Assembly (NCBI RefSeq): GCF_001649575.2
Contig: NC_051433.1
Span: 29,748,033 to 29,812,032, forward strand
Direction of reading: 5' to 3'
Origin: Kryptolebias marmoratus
Taxonomy: Eukaryota; Chordata; Actinopteri; Cyprinodontiformes; Rivulidae
DNA length: 64,000 nucleotides
Shown: positions 10,236-20,504 of the stretch, piece by piece
How positions within the stretch are numbered: position 1 is the first letter of the stretch
Layout: every line of letters begins with the position of its first letter
Made by a program: the position numbers and the translations under genes
The notes under the pieces: model-generated
Database searches by the model: none
What the model was told of the DNA's origin: nothing
The model's input: the letters and a program-made list of their open reading frames with translations, nothing else

Positions 10236-11330
10236 AAGGCGGATCCCAAGCACTTGACGGGTGCATACTGCCACTTACTGCACATGAGCGTGTAACTTCA
10301 TGTTCTTCAACCTTTCTTTACAGCATTAAAAACAAAAAGGAAATAAAATAAAATAACATTAATGGTAATACTAAATTCTTCTTGTCAGTTTTGTATTATT
10401 TGTTCCTTTCCGTTCAGACTCCACTCTTGCCCTGCCTCTGTTACCCACAGCCTTTCTCTCTGCATGCACCACACATTTCATCAGTGTATGTTCCACATTT
10501 TCTTTTTCTCCACATTGCTCACATTAGTCACTGCTCTTTTCCCCCTGTGTATATAATATATCATTTAGGTAAGTATGCCTCACTCTAATTCTCATCATCA
10601 TTATCTATTTTTTTATGTTTCTTACTCCATAGTTCTTTGTTATTATAGATTTTTGAACTTTGAATACATTTCATTCTTTCTTATCTGCATTCCACCTTTT
10701 TTTTGCCAATTTTCTATATCCTTCTTTTTTTGAAAAAGAAGAAGAAGAAAAAAAATAGATTTTCCTTCTCTTTTCCATAAGGTATGGGAACTGTTATTTA
10801 TTTCTTAGTGAGTTTGCCTGCTGTTTCATAACCTTTCACCCCCTCATGTGCTGGAAGCCAACAGAACTGAACAGCTGTACCACCCTGTGTAATCTGAACA
10901 AAATGGGGCATATTTCCAATAGTAGATCCTTCCTATTGTTGCCTGTTGTTTGAATGCTTTCCATGACAGCTTTTGAATTTGTGGACACTACCCCCCTGTC
11001 TGCTCTGACTTCTTCCACCCAATGCAGGCACATGATTAATACAACCATCTCTGTCGTAAATACAGATAGTTAATCTGACAGACGTTTGGATATGCTTATT
11101 TGAAACTCTGCTATATATGCCCCTATTCCCACACATTCATTTATATTCTTGGAGCCATCTGTGTATATTTTAAGGTAGCTGTAGTATGAGCTTCTCAAGT
11201 ATATGCTTCTTTTCACCTCTACTTCATTCTGTTTCCAGTTTCTTTTCAAGACGCTCATATCCACCTTTATCTCCGTGAATAGCCATGAACGGTGCTGATT
11301 GGATTGTTTTATGTGAACTTCTTGTTTTGG
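10236..11330 (-). mobile_element. Non-LTR retrotransposon fragment with RNase H domain
   Basis: Two minus-strand frames carry a broken RNase H domain. The first (11264-11070) holds IYTDGSKN and VGIGAYIAEFQ, including the catalytic Asp of the YTDGS motif. The second (11048-10836) holds HWVEEVRADRGVV, STNSKAVMESIQT and DLLLEICPILFRLHRV. At least one frameshift separates them. LINEs with RNase H belong to the I-like groups. The 5' part (endonuclease and RT) is missing, and the 3' side down to the (gaa)n tract is probably its 3' UTR. Inactive. Confidence 0.7.
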
Positions 11331-11776
11331 CCTAGAGTTCCTCCTTATTATTATTTAAAGTTAAAAACCTGGCTTACTAGTGCTTTAGTGGCAGCAATGA
11401 AGCGTGGATCAGGAGAGTTGATTAAAAACACACAAACAAACAATAAAACTTTTAAATGGTAGATTGTGAATATAGGTTTAATTAGTTCAGGATCCTGCCA
11501 AAAAAACTCTGTGGGTGGGAGTGAGGGAAGGCGATTGTTGTGATGCTGAAAAATATAATTTGTTCAATGGGTAAATTATTTAATATTTTATTTAGAAGCA
11601 ATGTAATTGTCCCATTATGAATTTTGTTGTGGCTGCATAAATTACACATACTGCACAATACAGACAACACAAAGAGTCCTGATAAATAAAATACAAGTTC
11701 ACAAAAGAGTAAAAAATAGAGAGGGGGGGGTAAAGGTGACAAGCATATTACCCTAAATAGTGGATTTCTGGGTAAA

Positions 11777-11971
11777 TTGTTGCCAGGGGACATCATTTGG
11801 CCTGACAGAGGTTTTGGTATTCAGGAAAATGTTGGCATGTTGTGTGCTGAGGTTAAACTCTCAGCTTTTACTAAAGGCATGCGTCAGCTGGATGCAAAAA
11901 ACATGGAGGAAACTAGAAAAATAGCACAGGTTTCCATTTGTCATCAAAATGTTGAAATGGTAATGACAGTA
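11777..11971 (+). pseudogene. DDE (PIF/Harbinger or ISL2EU type) transposase fragment
   Basis: A 65-codon frame reads LPGDIIWPDRGFGIQENVGM and then AEVKLSAFTKGMRQLDAKN and MEETRKIAQV. This matches the C-terminal half of the DDE_Tnp_4 domain found in Harbinger and ISL2EU transposases; DRGF carries one of the catalytic aspartates. The rest of the transposase and its termini are not visible, so it is a dead fragment. Confidence 0.7.
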
Positions 11972-11984
11972 TAGGTTTCTGTGG

Positions 11985-12340
11985 TAACAAATTCAATCCT
12001 TGGGGTGATTAAAGGTTTAATATTAGACATGTATTAAAATTTATCCGATTAATAACATATCTAATAGCTGACACAGCTGGTACAATCTGAATATTCAACC
12101 AAAAAAACATTTGCTAAAAGTTTCATGGCAGTCTCCTAAAGTATGTAGAACTTTTGACATTGTTCAATGGAAATTCAGGATGTTATCCATAAATTTTGTA
12201 TTTCAAACCCAGACACATGATCTTATCATTTCAAATGTCTTTTAAAGCTCCTTCAATTGATATAATTTGTTTTAATATATATAAATCTAAGAGTTTGGTT
12301 AAATGCTGTGTTAAACTCAGCATCATTTGTTTAAAGACGG
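11985..12340. other. AT-rich interval, nothing recognised
   Basis: No exon or clear repeat was identified between the transposase fragment and the AKIP1-like exon. Confidence 0.5.
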
Positions 12341-12364
12341 TGTTTTGGGGCCACGTCGGCACAG

Positions 12365-12513
12365 CATGGGAAGATTTTTACATCGAGGTCTCACCTGGGA
12401 CGTATGCCGTCACCGCCGGTTTGCCTGAGGCACAGCGGCAGACTCAGCTGGTCAGCGTTAAAGCCTCACCTTTAACCTTTGACCAAACCTGCCAGCCCTC
12501 TAAGCTTCAATAA
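12365..12513 (+). CDS. akip1: AKIP1-like terminal coding exon (orphan)
   Basis: After a cggcacag acceptor the frame reads WEDFYIEVSPGTYAVTAG, then LPEAQRQTQLVSVKASPLTF and a stop at 12511-12513. This aligns with the conserved C-terminus of A-kinase-interacting protein 1, where the pattern is KD-YIEV-PGTYSVTVG, then THVVAV. AKIP1 is a nuclear and mitochondrial adaptor that binds the PKA catalytic subunit and tunes NF-kB signalling. The frame is open upstream to 12196, so an earlier acceptor is possible. No upstream AKIP1 exon was found between here and 10.2 kb; the region holds TE debris instead. Either the exon belongs to a gene with long introns, or it is a remnant. AKIP1 is the best match I know, but I could not test it by search. 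Confidence 0.55.
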
Positions 12514-12746
12514 CAAAACTGACCAATGCTGCTGCTTCTTTGGTTTATTGCCTGTCTCACCCAGATTTCTGCACTGAGGGGGAACATTTTGCGAGACATT
12601 TTATTTGCTTCATATTGAAAAGTCGTGATATTTATGACACCTTTTATTTGCTTTCTCATTTAGATTACTTTAAACACGTTTGCCCTGCACCATGTGACAC
12701 ATTTAGGGGTGTTATGACCAGCACTATTGCAAAATCAGTGTTTTTC

Positions 12747-12752
12747 AATAAA
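12747..12752 (+). terminator. Poly(A) signal of the AKIP1-like exon
   Basis: AATAAA 234 bp after the stop, followed by a T-rich stretch. The intact 3' end argues that the exon is part of a transcribed gene. Confidence 0.55.
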
Positions 12753-12989
12753 GTATTTTTTTTTAAATGATTTCTATTCTGTGGTTTCACCAAGACAACG
12801 TAGTCACCCAAAAGCTGTATACAGACATGTTTACACTGCCGTCCAGCAGGTGGTCGAGGTTTGAAGCTGGTGGTTCCAAGAACGTCTCAGATGTTCACTG
12901 TCTAACCCTAACCCTGCTGTAGCAGCAGGAAGTGACTGGTTTGGTGAGGAGCTGATCTGTGGGACAGGAAAGCAGGCGGGTTGGGGACT

Positions 12990-13097
12990 GTGCTTCCTGT
13001 AAATTCATCCATCCATCCATCATCTGCTGCTTGGGTTGGGTTGCGGGGCTAGCAGCTGGAGCAGGAAGGCCCAGACAGCTTTCTCCACCAGGGACGT
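12990..13097 (-). mobile_element. Rex3/RTE LINE 3' terminus with (ccat)n tail
   Basis: The start, atccatccatccatcatctg, then gggttgcggggctagcagct and ggaaggcccagac, is the reverse complement of the Rex3 3' end. The element is broken at 13097 by an inserted repeat. Confidence 0.7.
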
Positions 13098-13336
13098 GCG
13101 GTCAGGGGAGGCAGGTGAGGCAGAGCCTCCCTTGTCATCATGACAAGAAAAAAAAAAATCATAACATAAAATGAATATTAATATTTGTCCACTGATCTTT
13201 ATGTATGAGTAATTTTCGAACATTTTTATGGTCCAAATTGCATTTTTATAGTCAAAATTGCTGAAATTGCATATTTCCTGTTCAAATATGAGGGTGAAAC
13301 GCGAGGTGCGGCAGCAGCGAGCCGAGCTTCACTTCT
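13098..13336. mobile_element. Inserted DNA-transposon-like repeat running into the gap
   Basis: Starts gggacgtgcggtcagggga and contains gcagagcctcccttgtcat, words of a fish nonautonomous hAT-like repeat. It splits the Rex3 copy, and the far end is hidden in the N gap. Confidence 0.45.
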
Positions 13337-14072
13337 NNNNNNNNNNNNNNNNNNNNNNNNNNNNNNNNNNNNNNNNNNNNNNNNNNNNNNNNNNNNNNNN
13401 NNNNNNNNNNNNNNNNNNNNNNNNNNNNNNNNNNNNNNNNNNNNNNNNNNNNNNNNNNNNNNNNNNNNNNNNNNNNNNNNNNNNNNNNNNNNNNNNNNNN
13501 NNNNNNNNNNNNNNNNNNNNNNNNNNNNNNNNNNNNNNNNNNNNNNNNNNNNNNNNNNNNNNNNNNNNNNNNNNNNNNNNNNNNNNNNNNNNNNNNNNNN
13601 NNNNNNNNNNNNNNNNNNNNNNNNNNNNNNNNNNNNNNNNNNNNNNNNNNNNNNNNNNNNNNNNNNNNNNNNNNNNNNNNNNNNNNNNNNNNNNNNNNNN
13701 NNNNNNNNNNNNNNNNNNNNNNNNNNNNNNNNNNNNNNNNNNNNNNNNNNNNNNNNNNNNNNNNNNNNNNNNNNNNNNNNNNNNNNNNNNNNNNNNNNNN
13801 NNNNNNNNNNNNNNNNNNNNNNNNNNNNNNNNNNNNNNNNNNNNNNNNNNNNNNNNNNNNNNNNNNNNNNNNNNNNNNNNNNNNNNNNNNNNNNNNNNNN
13901 NNNNNNNNNNNNNNNNNNNNNNNNNNNNNNNNNNNNNNNNNNNNNNNNNNNNNNNNNNNNNNNNNNNNNNNNNNNNNNNNNNNNNNNNNNNNNNNNNNNN
14001 NNNNNNNNNNNNNNNNNNNNNNNNNNNNNNNNNNNNNNNNNNNNNNNNNNNNNNNNNNNNNNNNNNNNNNNN
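13337..14072. other. Assembly gap (736 N)
   Basis: No bases called. Frames crossing it are artefacts. Confidence 0.99.
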
Positions 14073-14345
14073 GGAGCACCTCTCTAGGGAGGCGTCCAGG
14101 AGACATCCTTACCAGATGTCTGAACCACCTCAACTGGCTCCTCTCGATGAGGAGGAGCAGCGGCTCTGTCCTTCCCGGATAACTGAACTTCTCACCCTAT
14201 CTCTTAAGGAAGAGCCCAGCTACCCTGAGGAGAAAACTCATTTGACCTCCTGTATCTGAGATCTTGTTCTTCTCAGCACTACCTAGAGTTCATGACCACA
14301 GGTGAGGGTAGGAACATAGACCGACCGGTAAACAGAGAGCTTTGT
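14073..14345 (-). mobile_element. Rex3/RTE LINE, RT C-terminal fragment (copy A)
   Basis: Read on the minus strand this gives the RWF-HLV-RM-PGRLP-EV block typical of the region after the RT domain in Rex3. The plus-strand words gggaggcgtccaggagacat and gaggaggagcagcggctctg are highly characteristic. It probably continues the element cut at 13097. Confidence 0.75.
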
Positions 14346-14431
14346 CTCGTTTATTTACTTCCTGTAAATAACCGCGTTAAAAATTCAGCTGAAATCTCTT
14401 TCAAAGTGAATTGTCAGTGGTGGTATAAAGC

Positions 14432-14590
14432 AGTGGTCCCCGACCTTTTTAGCTCCAAGGACCGGTTCATTATCAGACAGTATTTTCACGGACAGGCCTT
14501 TAAAGGTGTGGCGGATAAATACAACAAAATAAAATGATACAACCGGCATGAAAACGGGGGTATTTTTTAAAACGATAAACGTAAATTACA
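14432..14590. mobile_element. hAT-type element terminus
   Basis: Starts cagtggtccccgaccttttt followed by ccaaggaccggttc. The terminus cagtggtcccc is known from hAT/Zaphod-like vertebrate repeats. Only one end is visible, between two Rex3 fragments. Confidence 0.5.
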
Positions 14591-14594
14591 CATA

Positions 14595-15115
14595 GGGAGG
14601 CGTCCTGGGGACATCCTTACCAAATGCCTGAACCACCTCAACTGGCTCCTCCTGATGAGGAGGAGCACCAACTCCACTCAGAGTTCCTCCCAGATAACCA
14701 AACTTTAAACCCTATCTCTAAGGAAGAGCCCAACTAGACTCTGGAGGAAACTCATTTCGACCGCCTGTATCCAAGATTTCATTCTTTCGGTCACCACCCA
14801 GAGTTCACGACCACAAGTGAGGGTAGAAATATAGACGGGCCGGTAAACAGAGAGCTTTGCCTTGCAGCTCAGCTCCTCTTCACCAAAGTGGACCAGTACA
14901 GAGAACACAATCCTGCAGAATCTGCAGCGACCTGTCTGTGGATCTCACAAAACCCTGAGACACTTAAACTCCTCCACTCGTCCCAGCTGCTTCACACTCG
15001 GCTGTGAACGGCTGCAGTGAGAGCTGGAGATCACGGCACGACGATGCCAGCAGGACCACATCATCTGCAAATAGCAGAGGCAGAATCCTGAGGCCACCGA
15101 ACCGAACCCCTCTCA
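14595..15115 (-). mobile_element. Rex3/RTE LINE reverse-transcriptase fragment (copy B)
   Basis: The minus strand encodes GLRGVRFGGLRILPLLFADD, then VVLLASSCRDLQLSLQPF and AECEAAG. FADD is the RT catalytic motif. The downstream part repeats the same block as copy A, so the two fragments overlap in Rex3 coordinates and are separate insertions. Frameshifts and stops show that it is dead. Confidence 0.8.
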
Positions 15116-15245
15116 GCCCCCTGGCTGCATTCTGGATGAATTCATGTTTGTTTTGGCAAAATGTTTCACCTGAATCAACCCTCACCATTTACCCGGGCTT
15201 GGGACCGGCACCAGAGAGGCACTGACCGGTGCTCCCTAGTGGCTG
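15116..15245 (-). mobile_element. 5' end of a second RTE-like LINE, fused to Rex3
   Basis: The words tttacccgggcttgggaccgg and caccagagaggcac match 57305-57384, which is the 5' side of the LINE at 56604-57398. Here they join directly to the Rex3 RT frame. Confidence 0.6.
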
Positions 15246-15870
15246 GTTTATTGTTTGTTTTTGGGTTTTTTTGTATTTGTATTTTTGTTTTGTATTTTTT
15301 AAAATTTAATTTAAATTTAATTTATTAAGTATTATGTTTTTTTATTGTTTTTTTTTAATTTAATGATGTATTATGTTTTGTTTTTAACGTGGGAGGAAAC
15401 CGGAGTACCCGGAGAAAACTCCCAGCTGCACAGAGAGGTGATGGAGGTCCACACTCTCACGCTCCACCTGCTGCTCCTTTTTTATTAACTCCAACTAAAC
15501 AAGTGAAGGATGGAGGAGGAGGAGGACTTGGACTTGTTACAGTTCATCTGTGAAGTGTTCTGAGAGGACTTTAGTCTTTTCTGTCCAATTCCTTTCAAAT
15601 AAACCGACTTACATTGGTTTAAAAATAAAATAGTATATATAAGATATGCAGACTTGTTTCTGTAATTTTCTATTGGGGTAAAAAAAAGTAAGTTAGCCTG
15701 CTAACCCCAGGCTAACCCCTGCTAGCCTGGGATTAGCAGGTTTGAGTAGTAATGCTCATTTCAGGTTCATCTTTTGCCCCCCCAAGGCCTTCAGCTAAAA
15801 AGGTGCTTGAGGAAGACATTAAAACTGAGCAACGTTTTGATTTTTAATGAAAAGAAGTTGACAGAATTAA
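15246..15870. other. T-rich DNA with repeat debris
   Basis: Contains a T-rich run to about 15380 and gggaggaaaccggagtacc at 15392, a word from a common fish repeat. No gene seen. Confidence 0.45.
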
Positions 15871-15871
15871 A

Positions 15872-15872
15872 C

Positions 15873-15926
<54 letters not shown>

Positions 15927-16341
15927 NNNNNNNNNNNNNNNNNNNNNNNNNNNNNNNNNNNNNNNNNNNNNNNNNNNNNNNNNNNNNNNNNNNNNNNNNN
16001 NNNNNNNNNNNNNNNNNNNNNNNNNNNNNNNNNNNNNNNNNNNNNNNNNNNNNNNNNNNNNNNNNNNNNNNNNNNNNNNNNNNNNNNNNNNNNNNNNNNN
16101 NNNNNNNNNNNNNNNNNNNNNNNNNNNNNNNNNNNNNNNNNNNNNNNNNNNNNNNNNNNNNNNNNNNNNNNNNNNNNNNNNNNNNNNNNNNNNNNNNNNN
16201 NNNNNNNNNNNNNNNNNNNNNNNNNNNNNNNNNNNNNNNNNNNNNNNNNNNNNNNNNNNNNNNNNNNNNNNNNNNNNNNNNNNNNNNNNNNNNNNNNNNN
16301 NNNNNNNNNNNNNNNNNNNNNNNNNNNNNNNNNNNNNNNNN

Positions 16342-16411
<70 letters not shown>
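15872..16411. repeat. (TA)n microsatellite spanning an assembly gap
   Basis: (TA)n occupies 15872-15926 and 16342-16411, with 415 N between them. The array is likely longer than could be assembled. The Tyr-Ile frames across it are artefacts. Confidence 0.95.
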
Positions 16412-16869
16412 AAAGTAATTCAACAAATTACAGGATTTCTTTTTGTTCTGTGAGAGGCTAACACTGAGTCAGATTCTTTACTGGGCATCTTTTAAACAAC
16501 AAATGAAGTGTTTTTATTTTCACGGGTTCTGTTGAAAGAAAAGAAAATCCCAAACCCTTCAAGTTGTTTGGTAATATTTTCAGAGAAAAGGAGAGGTCGC
16601 CCTCTGGTGGTCAAACTTGTTTTGTCACACAAGTCACAAAAAGTTGTCCTGACGTGTATTTTTACCTTCTACTCATTTTTAAATGATCAGATCACTGATT
16701 ATAAAGAGAATATTATCCCCTGGTACTGATAATAGATCTGTTCCAGTCTCTGACACTAGAGGGCGCAGCGGCATAGAGACTCGGACTGAACCACCTTCAA
16801 CAAAGACCCAAACACAAGCTGCCTGTCTGAGGAACTAACAGAACCCTGAAGCTCATCAGGGCCTTGTGT
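16412..16869. other. Non-coding interval
   Basis: No exon seen. It holds two common fish words, cgccctctggtggtc (about 16599) and actagagggcgcag (about 16753), which are often scattered near fish genes. Confidence 0.4.
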
Positions 16870-17010
16870 TCACACCGGCCATCTTGGACCGGGTGTCTCC
16901 AAAAGTTCATCACTTCCAAAGGCACCTCCTGTGATTACTGTTCATTAGTCTGCCCAGTGGGACAGGAAATATTTTGCTAACATGACAGAAAAATGCACAT
17001 ACGCACACAC
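16870..17010 (+). repeat. Dispersed repeat R1, copy 4 (diverged)
   Basis: Contains ggccatcttgga, gattactgttcatt and gaaatattttgctaacatga. Confidence 0.4.
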
Positions 17011-17452
17011 AGTCAGTGTGTGTTCAGCAGCAGGTAACAATAAAACATGGTTGTTAGAAAGACTGCTTTGAGAGTGAACAAAGGTTTGAATTAAGTTTTA
17101 TACTTAATAAAAAAATATTTTAAAACTTTATTAACTCCATCCTGCCTGAATCTATTTACAGTGATCTAAACAAATAAAATATCTGTTTTTGCTGTCAAGC
17201 AGACGTTGGATTAAGTAGAGATTGTTAGTTTGAATAAAGCACATACATTAAATATAAATTTAGGTGTGATGCTAATTAGCTACATCAGGCAGAAGTGAAC
17301 ATAATAGTAATGAAACCTATTTTCCAGCCTCAGGTATGTCAATTATTTTATTGGTGCAGCTGTTGGTGAAAGAGGGACCACAGAGAGCCATTGAAAAATC
17401 CAACAAGCTGACAAGTCCTTAAAGACACGAGTCAGAGGTTGGTGTCTTCTGA

Positions 17453-17628
17453 CTAAATTTCTGCCACAGTGAGCTCCGTGTCGTCCTGAACGAAGTTCAT
17501 CATCCAATCAGTGAGTCCAACTGAATCACTCCATGATGTGAGTCTGTTTATGATGGGATGGCACACATGATGCATGTAACCCCTCCAGAGAATCTCTAAA
17601 CACCACAGCAGTGCACTTCCCCCAAAGT
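17453..17628 (-). CDS. Candidate terminal coding exon, unknown gene
   Basis: I do not recognise this protein. On the minus strand, after an attattgcag acceptor, a frame of 58 codons runs to a TAG at 17455-17453. It reads FGGSALLWCLEILWRGYMHH, then VCHPIINRLTSWSDSVGLTD and WMMNFVQDDTELTVAEI. The make-up is protein-like: hydrophobic and tryptophan-rich, with an acidic C-terminus. No partner exon upstream (toward 19 kb) was found, and no poly(A) signal was chosen. A chance open frame of this length is possible, so this is tentative. Confidence 0.3.
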
Positions 17629-18238
17629 CTGCAATAATAAGAACTAGTTTAACATTTTATTAAAAAACTAAACTAAATGAAGACTCATCAGCTCCCAAAC
17701 AAACTGTTGTCTAAACAAAATGAACATAAACAAATGATAAAAGCAAATTACTTCCATATTTTCCACTGTACTCTTTCCTGTTTTCAGTCAAAAACCAAGA
17801 TAGTTCAGGAAACAGGTGGGTTACGTGTTTATTCTCCTCAGAGGTTTTATAGCCTTCTGATGATGAAAAGTATTAAATCAACTCCCTCTTACTGTTGGAG
17901 GCCTTCATTGGCTCCTGAATGTTTTCTTTTCCTCATGAGAAAAAAAATAATCCTTTATTTGCAGCTCAGAGCCAAATCTGACTGGAACTCAGAGTGAAGT
18001 TTACCAGGAGGAGCCAAATGTTGGACTCTTCTTGTTCTCATTTATTGTTTGTTTTGTCTGAAAATCCCTGAATGTGCTGCTGTTGAATATTACTAATGAA
18101 ACCCTGAGTGACTTTAAGGGAAAAGAAGCAGATTGTTTCCGATCTGGACTCTGATTGGAGGTAACCCAGAGGACAGAGAGGACACTGGGATGTTCATGAC
18201 ACCGCAGTATGATGAAGACGTCTCCTGTCTCCAGCGTG

Positions 18239-18338
18239 NNNNNNNNNNNNNNNNNNNNNNNNNNNNNNNNNNNNNNNNNNNNNNNNNNNNNNNNNNNNNN
18301 NNNNNNNNNNNNNNNNNNNNNNNNNNNNNNNNNNNNNN
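18239..18338. other. Assembly gap (100 N)
   Basis: A gap of exactly 100 N, probably a default-size scaffold join, so the true distance is unknown. Confidence 0.99.
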
Positions 18339-18339
18339 A

Positions 18340-18990
18340 GGAGTGATGTTGGATTTTCTCCTCATGGGAACCAGACTGACTCCTCCTTTAAGTCCAGTAT
18401 TTCAATATCTTTAATAGAAGCTCCGGTGTAGACTTGGGGGCCAGAGCTTTGATTCTGAGCTTCCCCATTTGAAGCTGGGACTCTGATGTTAATTCTTAAT
18501 TGTCTTTAGTGCTGTCTACATTTTGTGCACAGCATATAAATAAACCTGTTTGAGTGATTTCATCTAACAGTTCCTTGAAATTGACTTGTTTTGCCACAAC
18601 ACCTGCCAGCAGTGTAATGGTTTATATCGCGTGAAGACACTTTTCAGACTGCGGCTGTTTAAATATGAATATAAAAATTGCAGTTTTTCCTGGTGTGAAG
18701 TTATACAAAATGTAAGACTATGAAGCTTCTCTGTGTCAAAGTTCAGAGCCTAGAAAAACTTGTACAGGGTGGCTGATAGGTGATAGAAAGCATGTGATGA
18801 GATGACGTCATGAGATTTTCACTTATGACCTTTGTCTGTCTTTGTTTGTAACTGCAAACGAATTGTGACATTCACACAACCTTCCTTCAAATGATTGTTT
18901 TCCATTTCATTTTGTGTTACAATTTAGTCACAGAGCGTCTCAATTTTGTCTCTGTGCCTCAGTTTATTTTGTTTTTGTGTCCAAACAGTC
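18340..18990. other. Interval without recognised features
   Basis: No coding exon or clear repeat boundary seen. Confidence 0.4.
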
Positions 18991-18992
18991 AG

Positions 18993-19490
18993 CAGCAAAG
19001 GGTGCAAAAGGTCAAAGGAAAGGTTTACAGACAGTGGTGAGAGCAGCTATGTTGTATGGTTTGGAGACAGTGGGACGGACAAAAAGACAGGAGACAGAAC
19101 AGGAAGTGACAGAGCTGAAGATGTTGAGGTTCTCCTTGGGAGGGACAAGAATGGACAGGATTAGGAATGAGGTCATCAGAGGTCCAGCACAGGTTGAAGG
19201 ACTGGGAGATAAAGTTAGAGAGGACAGAGTGAGATGGTTTGGACATGTCCAGAGGAGGGACAGAAGTATGTTAGAGACACAGAGGACAGACTGAGATGGT
19301 TTGGACATGTCCAGAGGAGGGACAGAAGGATGTTAGAGACGCAGCTGCCAGGAAACAGACAAAGAGGAGACATATGGATGCAGTTAGAGAGGACATGGAG
19401 GTAGATGGAGTGAGGACCGAGGACACAGAAGACAGAGTTAGATGGAGGAGGATTACCCCAGAAAATGCAACAGCTAAAAGAAAAAGAAGA
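18993..19490 (+). mobile_element. RTE-like LINE, C-terminal RT fragment with internal 62-bp duplication
   Basis: The frame reads GLQTVVRAAMLYGLETVGRT, EVTELKMLRFSLGGTRMDRI and RWFGHVQRRDR, the segment after the RT core. The block starting aggacagagtgagatggttt at 19221 is repeated 62 bp later at 19283, which shifts the frame. The A-rich end with agaaaaagaagaa near 19480 looks like the tail. Same family as 56604-57398. Confidence 0.75.
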
Positions 19491-19624
19491 ACATATTTGC
19501 TTCAGTATCCCTGTGTTTTTATCTGAAAAGGTTAGTAGAGCTCAATTTCTTTTCACATGGGATTTTAACTACTTAAAGTTACCCTTTAAATGACCAGATT
19601 ATCGTAGGAAGGTATTATATCAGG

Positions 19625-19710
19625 TGTGGGAAACATTTTTCCTCCAAAGGGCCACATACAAAACTGAGACTGTGCAGAAGGCCAGACCAACAGGTTATAC
19701 TCAGTTCTGC
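19625..19710. mobile_element. Possible hAT terminus fragment
   Basis: The sequence caggtgtgggaaacattttt followed by aaagggccacatac resembles the end of nonautonomous hAT repeats. Confidence 0.3.
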
Positions 19711-19854
19711 TGAATATAAATTATATAGTTTTATAGTTATAAACAGGATTTTCATTAGCTGATAATAATAGATATCCTAACTGGGCAATAAAAGTCTTCA
19801 ACCAGTCGTACTGAGACTTTTACTGTATAATTTAAATATTGAACATTCACAAAA

Positions 19855-20460
19855 ACACCTTAAAAGAGGCACCTTTAGCAGCAGTTCCAGCAGTAAATCT
19901 CTTCAGGTCCGTCTCCAGGATCTTGGTCCATCTAACCTGGACTTTTTGTCGGTTCTTCCTGACCAAACTGCTGCAGCTCCTTCAGGTTGGATGGTGCTGC
20001 TTGTGTCCAACAAGCTTTAAATCAAACCAGAGGTTCTCTGTTGGATTCAGGTCAGGGCTTTGACTGGACCATTCCAGGACATTTAACTGGTTCTCCTTAA
20101 ACCAGTGGAGTGTTGCTTCAACAAAGTGTTTAGGGTCATAATCCAGCTGGAAGGTGGACCTCTGTCCAAGTCTCAAATCTCTGGAAGACTCACACAAGTT
20201 TATGTCAAATATTTCTTTGTATTTTGCTCCATCCATCTTTCCTTTAACTCTGACCAGTTCCTCAGATTCTGCTGATTTTTTCATTAGCACCACAGTGTTT
20301 CACTGTAGGGACGGTGCTCTCGGCATGATGAGAGGTGGTAGGTTTCAGCCAGACATGGTGTTGTCCTTGATGTACAAAACACTTAGTTTTAGACTCATCT
20401 GACCCCACCAGCTTCTTCCACATGTTTGGGGAAGAGATTCCAAACATGGGTCTGGTGTCT
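19855..20460 (-). pseudogene. Tc1/mariner transposase remnant
   Basis: Minus-strand frames hold WKKLVGSDESKTKCFVHQGQ (the SDE segment with the first catalytic Asp), KMDGAKYKEIFDINL, then LDYDPKHFVEATLHWFKENQ and WSSQSPDLNPTENLWFDLK. DPKH and SPDLNP-ENLW are signatures of the Tc1 DDE catalytic domain. The frame is broken at about 20290, and the N-terminal DNA-binding region is not recognisable. Dead copy. Confidence 0.85.
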
Positions 20461-20504
20461 CATCCTTCTCCTGACAAGACCCACAGATTCTGTGTGGTTT
20501 AGCT

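Noticed and set aside
12901..12916. Telomere-like ctaaccctaaccct
   Set aside because: Only two and a half units; not an interstitial telomere array.
13258..14259. 333-codon frame
   Set aside because: Almost entirely runs through unresolved N; flanks are LINE debris.
18914..19294. 126-codon plus-strand frame as a host gene
   Set aside because: It is the C-terminal part of an RTE-like LINE, repeated at 56.6 kb.
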